Of a stretch of DNA of 64,000 nucleotides, positions 34,008 to 42,235 are shown piece by piece. The stretch spans positions 372,001 to 436,000 of the forward strand of contig JADJKB010000024.1 of NCBI GenBank assembly GCA_016706225.1, read 5' to 3'. The position numbers and the translations under genes are program-made. Numbering within the stretch: position 1 is the first letter of the stretch; every line of letters starts with the position of its first letter. The notes under the pieces are model-generated. The model saw only the letters and a program-made list of their open reading frames with translations, was not told where the DNA came from and did not search any database. Source of the DNA: Myxococcales bacterium (GTDB lineage Bacteria; Myxococcota_A; Polyangia; Polyangiales; Polyangiaceae).

Positions 34008-35164
34008 GACTGGCTCTCCTCGGACTCATCGTCCGCGTCGGGTTTGGAGTCGGCGGCCGCCGGCGGGGGTTCGGTCGGGGTCGTCTTTGGGCGGTTCCGG
34101 ACCATGCGTGCTCCCAGCTGAGCCAGCGAGTGTGCGGTGAACGCCGCGCCGACACCGAGGGTGGCGAGGAGGCCGACCTTGTCGATGCTCGAGGCGGCGC
34201 TGAAGCCCGGAATTCCCGGCAAATGTTCGTAGAATGGCGTCATGCGGTCCCAGAAGTGCGGCTCCGCGCAGCCCAGGCACGGGTGCCCGCAGCCGATCGG
34301 CCAGTTGGTCCCTTCGTTCCAGCGCACGTTCGGACAGTTCTGGAACGTGACGGGGCCCTTGCAGCCCATCTTGTACAGGCAGTAGCCGACGCGATGCCCC
34401 TCGTCGCCGAACTGCTCGACGTACTGGCCCGCGTCGAAGTGCGCACGGCGCTCGCAAGCATCGTGAATGGACTTGCCGTAGGCGAACAGCGGGCGCTTCA
34501 GGTTGTCGGTGGGCGGCCAGTTGCCATAGGTCAGGAACCAAACCAGCACAGCCGTCAGGTTCTCGGCGTTCACTGGACACGCGGGGAGATTGATCAGGGT
34601 CTTCAGATGCGGGACGGCGTCCGCGACACTGACGGCACCGGTCGGGTTCGGGGAGGCGGCGGGCAGACCGCCAAATGCGGCGCAGGTGCCGACGGCGATC
34701 GTGGCCAGCGCTCCGCCGCAAACCTCGCGGGCGATCTGGAGCGCGGACTTTCCGCCGATAGTGCAGTAGGCGCCGCCTGCCCCGGTTGGGATCGAACCCT
34801 CGACGACGACGATGTACTGGCCCTTGTGTCCCTGCACGGTGGCATCGAGGGCCGACTCGGCCTGGTGACCCGCCGCGGCCATGATGGTCTCGTGGTAGTC
34901 CACCGAGAGCACGTCCAGCACGACGTCGGCGGCCGACGGTTTGCTCGAGCGCAGGAACGACTCCGTGTTGCCGGCGCAGTCCTGAAACTCGAGCCAGACC
35001 AGGATGGGTTTCTGCTTCTTTTCCAGCACTTCGGCGATCTGCGCGCTGGCCGACGCCGGCAGTCCGAGTGTCACCGCGACCGCGGAGCAGAAGGCGAGAA
35101 ACTCCCTACGACCGACCCCGTGAGCCTCGAGCTCGTCACCGAAACTCCAAGTCCTCACTCCCAT
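34004..35164 (-). CDS. hyaA: [NiFe] hydrogenase small subunit with Tat signal and atypical proximal-cluster motif
   Basis: 386 residues from the ATG at 35164, with AGGAGG upstream. Tat signal GRREFLAF (18-25) and cut near SASAQ. Distal cluster ligands His234, Cys237, Cys262, Cys268 and medial ligands Cys277, Cys296, Cys299 are present (an additional Cys292 sits beside them). For the proximal cluster, Cys63, Cys161 and Cys196 are present but the position usually Cys (CxxC) is Asn66: the DNA clearly encodes CAGN. C-terminal helix at about 328-350 anchors it to the membrane; the tail is acidic and Pro-rich. First gene of the operon, 30 bases after a sigma-54 promoter. Confidence 0.97.
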   Translation of the reverse strand: MGVRTWSFGDELEAHGVGRREFLAFCSAVAVTLGLPASASAQIAEVLEKKQKPILVWLEFQDCAGNTESFLRSSKPSAADVVLDVLSVDYHETIMAAAGHQAESALDATVQGHKGQYIVVVEGSIPTGAGGAYCTIGGKSALQIAREVCGGALATIAVGTCAAFGGLPAASPNPTGAVSVADAVPHLKTLINLPACPVNAENLTAVLVWFLTYGNWPPTDNLKRPLFAYGKSIHDACERRAHFDAGQYVEQFGDEGHRVGYCLYKMGCKGPVTFQNCPNVRWNEGTNWPIGCGHPCLGCAEPHFWDRMTPFYEHLPGIPGFSAASSIDKVGLLATLGVGAAFTAHSLAQLGARMVRNRPKTTPTEPPPAAADSKPDADDESEESQS

Positions 35165-35192
35165 GTTGAACCTCCTGGAGTGAAAAAGAGCG

Positions 35193-35210
35193 AGCAGGGA
35201 CCGTGCCAGG
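35193..35210 (-). promoter_or_regulatory. Sigma-54 (-24/-12) promoter of the hydrogenase operon
   Basis: Minus strand reads CCTGGCACGGTCCCTGCT. The invariant GG (35207-35206) and GC (35195-35194) are exactly 10 bases apart, and TGGCACG with TGC match the RpoN consensus TGGCACG-N4-TTGC at all but one base. Transcription would start near 35182, leaving a leader of about 18 bases that contains the AGGAGG site of the small-subunit gene. RpoN control of uptake hydrogenase operons is known in other bacteria. An enhancer-binding activator would be required; none is encoded in this window. Confidence 0.8.
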
Positions 35211-35279
35211 CGTACCCGGCTCGGATTGGGGCTCCAGGCGCAGGCTTCCGGCAATCTCGTCGTCCTCCGAGATAACCCA

Positions 35280-35297
35280 TGCAGCGATTGCAGCGAT
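35280..35297. repeat. Tandem 9-base repeat upstream of the sigma-54 promoter
   Basis: TGCAGCGAT occurs twice in direct tandem about 75-90 bases upstream of the -24 element, a distance that suits an upstream activator site. Nothing else supports this. Confidence 0.35.
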
Positions 35298-35446
35298 GAG
35301 CCTGCGCTCGACTGCCGCCGCAACGGTGAAATCCGCTCGCGTCCACGCTGGCACGCCCTTCGCTCTTCAGCTCGCAGAGCGCCAGGCCACGGAGTCAGCG
35401 GCGCAACATCTGCGTCGCTCGCATCCGAACTAGGCACGAGGTTGCG

Positions 35447-36949
35447 ATGACCCTGCTCCCGATCCCACCGACCTGTTCCCAGGGCAGTCAGCTGCACTAC
35501 GACGTGATCGTCGTGGGCAGCGGCATCGGTGGCTCGGTGGCTGCGGGCGTGCTGGCGCAGCGCGGCCGCCGCGTGCTCGTGCTCGAGAAGAACCACGCGC
35601 TGGGTGGCATCCTCGCGTCATACACCCGCGACGGATTCAAGATCGACGTTGGCAGTCATCTGATCTCTCGTGGAGAGAAGGGCCCGATCGGGCACGTGCT
35701 CTCCGAACTGGGTCTGGCAAAGCCCCGCTTCATCACCCACCGCATCCCCGTGCGCTCGCGCGGCATGTTCGAGCTGGCGGCGCCGGAGAAGCGCCTTCAG
35801 CTTCCCGCGTACGCCCTGGAGGCGGCGCGCAAACTGGGCCTTTCTGCGGCAGAAATGGCCAGTCTCGCGCGCATGTTGTTCCAGGTCTTTACCCTCACCG
35901 AGCCCGAGCTGCGGCGCTGGGATGGGCGCACGCTCGACGAGTTCGTGCGCGAACACACCGAGCACCCCGGCGCCTACTTCTTGTTCAGTTTCCTCGCCAG
36001 CATCTTCTTCGTGCTTCCACCCTGGCAGGTGTCTGCGGGCGAAGCGGTGCGCTGTCTGCGCTGGGTGATCCGCGCCTACAGCCTCTCGTACGTCGAGGGC
36101 GGGATGGACAGCATCATCCACGCGCTGCTCGGCCTCGTGCCGGCAGGCGACGGAGAGATCGTCACCGAAGCGCGGGTTGTCTCCATCGCGGAGCACCGAG
36201 GGGGGCTCTCGGTGGCGACGGAGGATGGCACCGAGTATCGCTCGCCCGTGGTGGTGTGCAATTTGGCTCCGCGCGACAGCTTGCCGTTGCTCGAGGGGAT
36301 GAGCCTGCCGAAGGACTGGGTGAGCCAGGTGGAGGGCGTGCAAGGTTCCGGCAACGCACACCAGATCAAGTTTGCGCTGCGACGCCCGCTGATCGAAGAG
36401 GGATGTTTGATTGCCGGCGTCTCACTCGGTGGACACACCCTCGCCGACCTCAGTCTCGAATTGATGAGGGACACCGTGGCCGCGATCGACGACGGGCGGG
36501 TCTCCGATCCGATGGCCATCTACGCGCCAGTACCGACGAATTACGATCCGTCCCTGGGTCCCGACGGGAAGCAGCTCGTCGTCGCCAGCATCTACGGCCC
36601 GGTGCGGAGCGACCCCGCCGATCCTCCGGAGCGCTGGCGTGAGCGGATTCTGGCGGCTTTTGCCAGCATTTTGCCCGGATTTTGGGACGAGCTCGAATGG
36701 GTCGAGTGGAGCCCGGTGCCCGAGGTTGGCCTCTGGATGGGCAAGAGCAACAACGCCGCGATCTCGAATGGTCAACGGCCGGGTCAAGTGGGTGCCGAGC
36801 GACTCCCGGTGGTGACGCCCGTTCCGGGGTTGTTCTTCGCGGGCGACGGCGCCGGCGGTCGCGGCATCGGGACCGAGCTCGCCACCGTCTCGGCGCTCGA
36901 AGCAGTGGCGGCGATCGAGTCCCTCGCGTCGGCGCGGAGGGCAGCATGA
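35447..36949 (+). CDS. FAD-dependent oxidoreductase, phytoene desaturase/carotenoid isomerase-like
   Basis: 500 residues. The N-terminal Rossmann motif GSGIGGS (24-30) and the following LVLEKN bind FAD; DVGSHLISRG is the next family block, and the C-terminal GLFFAGDGAGGRGIGTELA is the FAD-ribityl motif. The family desaturates, saturates or isomerises polyprenyl chains. First gene of a run of five genes, each overlapping the next, that includes a phytol-kinase-like gene and a UbiA prenyltransferase, so a prenyl-chain substrate is likely. It is divergent from the hydrogenase operon across 282 bases. Geranylgeranyl-reductase-type activity is an alternative. Confidence 0.88.
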   Translation: MTLLPIPPTCSQGSQLHYDVIVVGSGIGGSVAAGVLAQRGRRVLVLEKNHALGGILASYTRDGFKIDVGSHLISRGEKGPIGHVLSELGLAKPRFITHRIPVRSRGMFELAAPEKRLQLPAYALEAARKLGLSAAEMASLARMLFQVFTLTEPELRRWDGRTLDEFVREHTEHPGAYFLFSFLASIFFVLPPWQVSAGEAVRCLRWVIRAYSLSYVEGGMDSIIHALLGLVPAGDGEIVTEARVVSIAEHRGGLSVATEDGTEYRSPVVVCNLAPRDSLPLLEGMSLPKDWVSQVEGVQGSGNAHQIKFALRRPLIEEGCLIAGVSLGGHTLADLSLELMRDTVAAIDDGRVSDPMAIYAPVPTNYDPSLGPDGKQLVVASIYGPVRSDPADPPERWRERILAAFASILPGFWDELEWVEWSPVPEVGLWMGKSNNAAISNGQRPGQVGAERLPVVTPVPGLFFAGDGAGGRGIGTELATVSALEAVAAIESLASARRAA

Positions 36950-37614
36950 ACGACCTCATCGCTGCCCTGATTGCGGTCGGCGTCCTCGCGATGGGGCTGG
37001 GCGGGTGCGTGCTCGTACATCACCTCGGTCTCGCGACGACCTACGTGCGCGATCTCCTGCACGTCGGCACCGGCGTCTGGGTGTTCGCGTGGCCGTGGTT
37101 CGATGGACGAGTCGCGCCGCTGGCGATCGTGGCCTTGGCGGCGCTGCTGACCGTCAGTGTACCGCTCGTGGCCGGTCGAAGCGGCTGGGCGCAGCGGGTA
37201 CACGATACCTTCGCCGGTGGTGACGAGCACTGGCGTGGTCTCTCGCTCTACACTCTCGCCTACGCCGTCTTCACTCTGCTCGGTTTCGTGAGGGCGCCGT
37301 TCCCAGCAGCGGCGGGCCTCTTGGCGTTGTCGTTGGGCGACGGGGTGGGGGGCCTGGTGGGTCGCCGCTTCGGGAAGCGGAGGTTTCGCGCGCCGGGTGG
37401 CAAACAGAAGAGCTTCGAAGGCTCGCTGGTCGTGCTGGTCGCATCCACCCTCGGCGTGCTGCTCGCTGGCTGGTATTTCGGCGCGAAAGTCGAGCTCTCG
37501 AAGGCCGCAGGGCTTGGCTTGGGGGCTGCGCTGGCGGAGGCCCTCTCGCCCCGCGGCAGCGACAACCTGATCGTGCCCACGGTGGTGTGGGCGCTGGCGG
37601 AGGTGTGGTCATGA
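36946..37614 (+). CDS. Phytol/dolichol kinase-like membrane protein (CTP-dependent prenol kinase or cytidylyltransferase family)
   Basis: 222 residues from the ATG at 36946, overlapping the oxidoreductase stop (ATGA). About six membrane helices. SLGDGVGGLVGRRFGKRRF and the following KSFEGSL form the signature shared by phytol kinase, dolichol kinase and CdsA-like enzymes. It would phosphorylate a free prenol for use by the next gene's prenyltransferase. The N-terminal part is shorter than in plant phytol kinase. Confidence 0.85.
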   Translation: MNDLIAALIAVGVLAMGLGGCVLVHHLGLATTYVRDLLHVGTGVWVFAWPWFDGRVAPLAIVALAALLTVSVPLVAGRSGWAQRVHDTFAGGDEHWRGLSLYTLAYAVFTLLGFVRAPFPAAAGLLALSLGDGVGGLVGRRFGKRRFRAPGGKQKSFEGSLVVLVASTLGVLLAGWYFGAKVELSKAAGLGLGAALAEALSPRGSDNLIVPTVVWALAEVWS

Positions 37615-38561
37615 GCACGAACACGGCAGCGGAAAGTCCCGGGCTTGCCCGACGCGACAACATTCTCGCCGGCATCTGGCGGGTCGCGGATCCCAAGATC
37701 ACTCTCGCTTCAGTGGCGGCCATGATCCTCGGCGGCAGCATCGCGGCGTGGCAAGGGCCCCTGTCCGCGGGTTGGCTCGCCGTCACCGTGCTCGGCATCT
37801 TCTGCATCGAGGCGGCGAAGAACGCGTCGGGAGAGATCTTCGATTGGGACTCGGGCGCGGATCAAGGACTGAAACAAGACGAACGCACCCCGTTCAGCGG
37901 CGGCAAGCGGGTCTTGGTCGACGGGCTGATGACCCGCCGTCAGTGCGCGATCATGGCTGCGGTCTTCTACGCTCTGGGCATTGGCGCCGGGCTCGCCATC
38001 GTCCTTTTGCGTGAGCCGAGCGTGATGGCGCTGGGAGTCGTGGGAGTCGCGCTTGCATATTTCTATCACGCGCCGCCGTTTTCCCTCTCCTACCGAGGGC
38101 TGGGTGAGGCCGCGGTTGCGCTCGCGTACGGACCCGTCATCGCGTGCGGCACCTATCTGGTGCAGCGGCACGATGTCTCGCTCGCGGTCATGGTCGCGTC
38201 GTTGCCCCTGGGGCTCGCCATCATGGGGTTCCTGTGGATCAACGAGTTCCCGGACGCGCGGGCGGACGCCGAGGCCGGCAAGCGCACGCTCGTCGTGCGG
38301 CTGGGGCGGGCGAGAGCTGCGCGGGTGTTTGCCGGTCTGGTCGGGGTCACGTATCTCGGCGTCGCGCTCTTGCCGTTGCTCGGCCTGCCGTTGGGCGTGC
38401 TGGGCGGGTTCTTGGGGCTGCCGCTCTCCGTGCGCGCGGCCATGCGGCTGGCAAAGCACCACGATCATCCGCAGGAGATCGTGCCTGCCCAGGGCTGGAC
38501 GCTGCTGTCCTTCGTGCTCCTTTCGCTGGGCGCCGGCGCAGGGATCTCGATCTTTGGCTGA
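37611..38561 (+). CDS. UbiA-family prenyltransferase
   Basis: 316 residues from the ATG at 37611 (ATGA overlap). Eight or nine membrane helices. The first Asp-rich motif is N71-x3-E75-x2-D78-x-D80-x3-D84 and the second is DARADAEAGKRT near residue 214, both facing Mg2+ and the prenyl diphosphate in UbiA enzymes. The sequence is closer to the MenA/chlorophyll-synthase side (GGKRVLVDG) than to UbiA proper, by eye. It probably joins a prenyl chain to an aromatic or other acceptor. Together with the two preceding genes it suggests a prenylquinone, tocopherol-like or prenyl-lipid route. Confidence 0.92.
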   Translation: MSTNTAAESPGLARRDNILAGIWRVADPKITLASVAAMILGGSIAAWQGPLSAGWLAVTVLGIFCIEAAKNASGEIFDWDSGADQGLKQDERTPFSGGKRVLVDGLMTRRQCAIMAAVFYALGIGAGLAIVLLREPSVMALGVVGVALAYFYHAPPFSLSYRGLGEAAVALAYGPVIACGTYLVQRHDVSLAVMVASLPLGLAIMGFLWINEFPDARADAEAGKRTLVVRLGRARAARVFAGLVGVTYLGVALLPLLGLPLGVLGGFLGLPLSVRAAMRLAKHHDHPQEIVPAQGWTLLSFVLLSLGAGAGISIFG

Positions 38562-39447
38562 GCGTCTCCACTTCGTGCTCGGCAAAGGCGGTGTTGGCAA
38601 GTCGACCGTCGCTGCTGCGCTCGCCCTGGCGAAGCGCGAGCAAGGCGCGCGCGTGCTCTGCATCGAGCTCGATGCACCCGGCGGAACGAGCAGTGCTCTC
38701 GGCGAGGCGTTGACCACTCCCGGCGCGCTGGTGCACAGCCGTTCCGGAGTGGTCCTGACCTACTTCGATGGCGCGGCCGCCCTGTCCGAGTACCTCCGGC
38801 GCAAGGTGCACCTCGGGCGCCTGACGGATGTCGTGCTCGAGCACCCGCTGTATGCGGCGTTCGTCCAAGCAGCCCCAGGAGTGAGGGAGCTCCTGGCGAT
38901 CGGCAAAGTACGCGACGAGCTGGTGCTGCAGAAACGCTGGGACGTCGTCGTGGTCGATGGCGGGGCAAGCGGCAGTGCGCTCGAGCACCTGCGTATGCCC
39001 GGCGCCGCGGCACACGCCTTTCGGCGCGGGCGGGTGCAGCGCGAGGCGCGGCGGGTGCATGGTGTGCTGGCCGACCCGAAGACGACGTCGATTCACGTCG
39101 TGGCGACGGCGGAGGAGATGCCAATCTTGGAGGCGGCCGAGACCAGTCGGCGCATCCGGTACGAGCTCGGCCTGCCGCTCGGTCGGGTGATCGTCAACCG
39201 CTGTCTGTCGCCAGCACCCGAGGGCGTGGAGGCTTGCCTCTCGCGATTGGAACACACCCCCGGGTCGGCCGGGCTCGTGACCGCGGCTCGACGAGCGCTC
39301 GGGTGGGAGCGCATCCAAGAGCGAGCCATCCAGCGGCTCGAACGCGCCTGCGGTCTGGTGGCACTTCGCCTCCCGCGCCTGGTCACGGACGGATTCGGAG
39401 TGAACGAGCTCAGAACGCTGGGCCGCCTCCTCGTGGAGGGCACGTGA
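38554..39447 (+). CDS. ArsA/GET3-like ATPase, first of a pair
   Basis: 297 residues from a TTG at 38554 that lies inside the end of the UbiA gene, with AGGGA about ten bases upstream. Deviant Walker A GKGGVGKST (about 10-18) of the SIMIBI class, then CIELDAPGG and a Walker-B-like VVVVDGGASG. No CxxC pair and no arsenite cysteines, so it is neither a canonical arsenite pump ATPase nor a canonical GET3. It resembles the smaller partner of the mycobacterial paired ArsA-like ATPases (Rv3679/Rv3680, BagAB). Its stop overlaps the start of the second ATPase. Confidence 0.85.
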   Translation: MAERLHFVLGKGGVGKSTVAAALALAKREQGARVLCIELDAPGGTSSALGEALTTPGALVHSRSGVVLTYFDGAAALSEYLRRKVHLGRLTDVVLEHPLYAAFVQAAPGVRELLAIGKVRDELVLQKRWDVVVVDGGASGSALEHLRMPGAAAHAFRRGRVQREARRVHGVLADPKTTSIHVVATAEEMPILEAAETSRRIRYELGLPLGRVIVNRCLSPAPEGVEACLSRLEHTPGSAGLVTAARRALGWERIQERAIQRLERACGLVALRLPRLVTDGFGVNELRTLGRLLVEGT

Positions 39448-40538
39448 GCTTCCGCGCGCTGCTCGCGCAACACCGATTGGTCGTGTGCATCGGCACCGGC
39501 GGTGTGGGCAAGACGAGCTTGTCGGCCGCCATCGCCCTCGCCGGTGCGGTGGCCGGCCGCAAGGCTGCGGTGCTGACCATCGATCCCGCGCGGGCCCTTG
39601 GCCGAGCGCTGGGCATTGGAGAGCTCACGGGTGAGCTGGCCCGCGTCGACGCCGAGCGCTCCAGCAGCCTGGAATTTTCACCCGGCGGAGAGCTGTCGGC
39701 GGGCATGCTGGAGCCAGCCCGCGCGTGGGACGCCTTCGTCGAGCGGCACGCTCCAGCCGGCGGCGTGGCCCGTGCGATCCTGAGCAACGGCTTCTACAAG
39801 CAACTCTCCCGCAGCTTCTCGGGCTCGACCGAGTACGTTGCCATCGAGGAGCTGTGTCGGCTCCACGAGTCAGGGCGCTACGACCTGATCGTGCTCGACA
39901 CGCCGCCTGCTGCCCACGCCCTCGACTTCGTGCGTGCCCCGTCGCGCATCGACCGTTTGCTGGACCCGGAGGTGCTGGGAGTGCTCGTTCGTCCGCCGCC
40001 GATCGCTTCGCGGATTTTGCGCATGCTGCGGCGTGCCGCTGGAGCCGGAACTCTCGACGAGGTGTCGACGTTGGCGTCGTCGTTCGAGGGGTTGTTCGGG
40101 GCCGTGCGGCGGCGGTCCCGCGAGTCACGGGCGCTGCTCTCGAGTGACACCACGGCCTTCGTATTGGTCGCTGGCCCGGAGCCCGAGCTGCTCGTTGGAG
40201 CCCGCGCGCTGGGCGCTTCGCTGGAGGAGCTCGGCATGACCCTGAGCGCCGTCGTTCAGAATCGAGTCCATCCCTTGGTCGAAGTGGGGAACGGTGCCGA
40301 GGCGGAGGCGTCGTTAGCGAGGCTTGCGGCCGACGGGTTCGATGCGGAGTGCATCCGCTGGCTTCGTCGCACGCACGGCGACGCGGTTCGCACTGCACAC
40401 GCCGAGGCGCGAGACTGGGCGGCTTTTCAGCAGCAACTACCCCCAGATTTGCTGCGCGTTCGCGTGGACGAGCTCGACCACGACGTGCACTCCATCGCGG
40501 ATCTCGTGGAGCTGTCGGCCCGCCTGGTCGCGCCCTGA
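39444..40538 (+). CDS. ArsA/GET3-like ATPase, second of a pair
   Basis: 364 residues from a GTG at 39444 with GGAGGG just upstream and a 4-base overlap with the first ATPase. Deviant Walker A GTGGVGKT (Lys23), then TIDPARALG, which aligns with the second, longer member of BagAB-like pairs, and DTPPAAHALDF as switch region. No CxxC. Two unlike ArsA-type subunits made together suggest a heterodimer. What they move or assemble is unknown; membership of a prenyl-lipid operon points to a membrane protein or lipid cargo. Confidence 0.87.
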   Translation: MSFRALLAQHRLVVCIGTGGVGKTSLSAAIALAGAVAGRKAAVLTIDPARALGRALGIGELTGELARVDAERSSSLEFSPGGELSAGMLEPARAWDAFVERHAPAGGVARAILSNGFYKQLSRSFSGSTEYVAIEELCRLHESGRYDLIVLDTPPAAHALDFVRAPSRIDRLLDPEVLGVLVRPPPIASRILRMLRRAAGAGTLDEVSTLASSFEGLFGAVRRRSRESRALLSSDTTAFVLVAGPEPELLVGARALGASLEELGMTLSAVVQNRVHPLVEVGNGAEAEASLARLAADGFDAECIRWLRRTHGDAVRTAHAEARDWAAFQQQLPPDLLRVRVDELDHDVHSIADLVELSARLVAP

Positions 40539-40622
40539 GCCGACGCAGGCAGTGCGCGGTTTTCCTTCGTCTCGGCAAGCCGTGCAGGGTGCCCGACTCG
40601 TAGAGCGAGAGATTGCCTGGGA

Positions 40623-41069
40623 ATGAGCCTTGCACACCACCGCGACATGCTCGAAGCCGCATTGAAGAAGCTGCTCGCCGAGAACGCCAGCATCAAGCTG
40701 GGGTCGGTCAGTGAAGAAGGGGCGCCCTGGTTGGCGACGGCCTACTTCGCGGCGGCCGACCCGTTCAAGTTGACGGTGCTGATCGAGGCCACCGGCCGTA
40801 CCCTCGCCAACCTGCGCGCCAACCCGCGCGTGGCGGTCATGATCGAACACGGCGACGCCATGGCGTTGTTTGCCCAGGCCGAAGGCGTGGCCAGGCTCGT
40901 CGATGAACGGCACGCTGCCATCCGCGATGCGATCGCCGAGAAGACGCCCGCGGCGGCGCCGTTGGTCGCCCTACCCAACCTGGTCGGAGTAGAGCTCGAC
41001 ATCTCGCGCTGGCGTTTGACCGACGTGCCTGCGGGCTGGCTGCCCGGGAGGGAGCTGTCGCGTCCGTGA
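40623..41069 (+). CDS. PNPOx-like split-barrel flavoprotein
   Basis: 148 residues. The pattern KLGSVSEEGAPWLATAYFAA, then LANLRANPRVAVMIEHGD, is that of pyridoxamine-phosphate-oxidase-like split barrels, which bind FMN, F420 or haem. The substrate cannot be told. It begins 84 bases after the ATPase pair and could be the last gene of that operon or a separate one. Confidence 0.82.
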   Translation: MSLAHHRDMLEAALKKLLAENASIKLGSVSEEGAPWLATAYFAAADPFKLTVLIEATGRTLANLRANPRVAVMIEHGDAMALFAQAEGVARLVDERHAAIRDAIAEKTPAAAPLVALPNLVGVELDISRWRLTDVPAGWLPGRELSRP

Positions 41070-41250
41070 AGGGGTGAGGGGCGGGGCCCAGCTGTGGGGA
41101 AAGGAGCGAAAGCTACGCACGGGCGTCGTCTGCCTGCGCTGGGCGAGCGTGGGCGGTCGGGGTCGAAGCGTTTGCCCCCTCGCCGGAGCCCGAGCCTTCG
41201 TCTAGCCTCGCGCTCGGGGGCGGCACCCATTTCGTCCCCAAGGACATCGC

Positions 41251-42099
41251 ATGCAAGCTCCCGGCTTCGTCCAGCAACCCTGTTCGGGTTGTGGAACCAT
41301 GGTCTACATCGCCCAGGCAACCGGCATGGGGATCTGCCCCTCGTGCCACCGGCAGAACAACTTGGTCGGTGGTCCCCAAGTAGCGGCGCCTCAAGGTTAC
41401 GGAGCGCCGCAGGGTCAGCCAGGTTATCCGATGCCGCAGCAATCGTACGCCATGCCTCAGATGGCGACGGGTGGCATGCCCATTGGCAAGATCTTCGGTG
41501 CGTTCGGCGGCGCGCTCGCGCTCGGTGTGCTCTCCATCGGCGGCTGGTACGTGAAGTCACATTTCCTCGGCGGCGGTGGCAAGGGCAAGGCGGGTTACGG
41601 CGCGATCGGCATCGATCCCAAGGCGGCCGATGGCGACAAGATGATCACGTCCATCGGCGGCTACGCGACCAAGTGGAAGAAGGATGCAGTCTGGTGGTCC
41701 GTGAATTACCAGGCAGTGCGAGCCGACGGCACGGTGGTGCTCGGTGAGGGCGCGCAGGTCGAATACGTGTCCCCGAGCAAGGTGCAGAGCGCGAGCAAGA
41801 AGGTCCGCGAGGACAGCATCAAGAAGTTCAGCTTCGGTCCCTCCGGCGTCGACTTCTCGAAGCAGTGGGACGCGACCAATCAGTGGAAGAACGTCATCCC
41901 ACCGGTGACCCCGGCGTGCAGCATCAAACGCGTCGTCGGCGCGCTCGCGGCCAAGGGCCTGACCGGCACGAAGACCGTGCGCGTGACGTTCGATCCACAA
42001 TTCCAGAACGTCAACGTCCCGACCTGGCACGTCATCGGTAAGGATCCACAGATCGACGCCTACTATTCGATGGCCGATTGCTCGGAAGTGCCCAAGTAG
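41251..42099 (+). CDS. Zinc-ribbon single-span membrane protein, function unknown
   Basis: 282 residues. The N-terminal zinc ribbon uses Cys11/14 (CSGC) and Cys29/32 (CPSC), then a Pro/Gln/Gly/Tyr linker (about 42-72), one membrane helix (about 78-101) and a soluble C-terminal domain of about 170 residues that has two cysteines. Cytoplasmic zinc ribbon and exported domain would fit a signalling or assembly role. No family named. Stands alone. Confidence 0.75.
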   Translation: MQAPGFVQQPCSGCGTMVYIAQATGMGICPSCHRQNNLVGGPQVAAPQGYGAPQGQPGYPMPQQSYAMPQMATGGMPIGKIFGAFGGALALGVLSIGGWYVKSHFLGGGGKGKAGYGAIGIDPKAADGDKMITSIGGYATKWKKDAVWWSVNYQAVRADGTVVLGEGAQVEYVSPSKVQSASKKVREDSIKKFSFGPSGVDFSKQWDATNQWKNVIPPVTPACSIKRVVGALAAKGLTGTKTVRVTFDPQFQNVNVPTWHVIGKDPQIDAYYSMADCSEVPK

Positions 42100-42235
42100 C
42101 CTCGGGCCGCGCAGCCACGCGCCGTGCGACAGCACCCCGAGGCGCGGCTCTCAGGGCGAGGCCGGCCGCGGGGCGGTGCAGGCCAACAACGATCGGCGCA
42201 GCGACTTTTCGGGTGGGGGCGTCCGCACGATCGGC

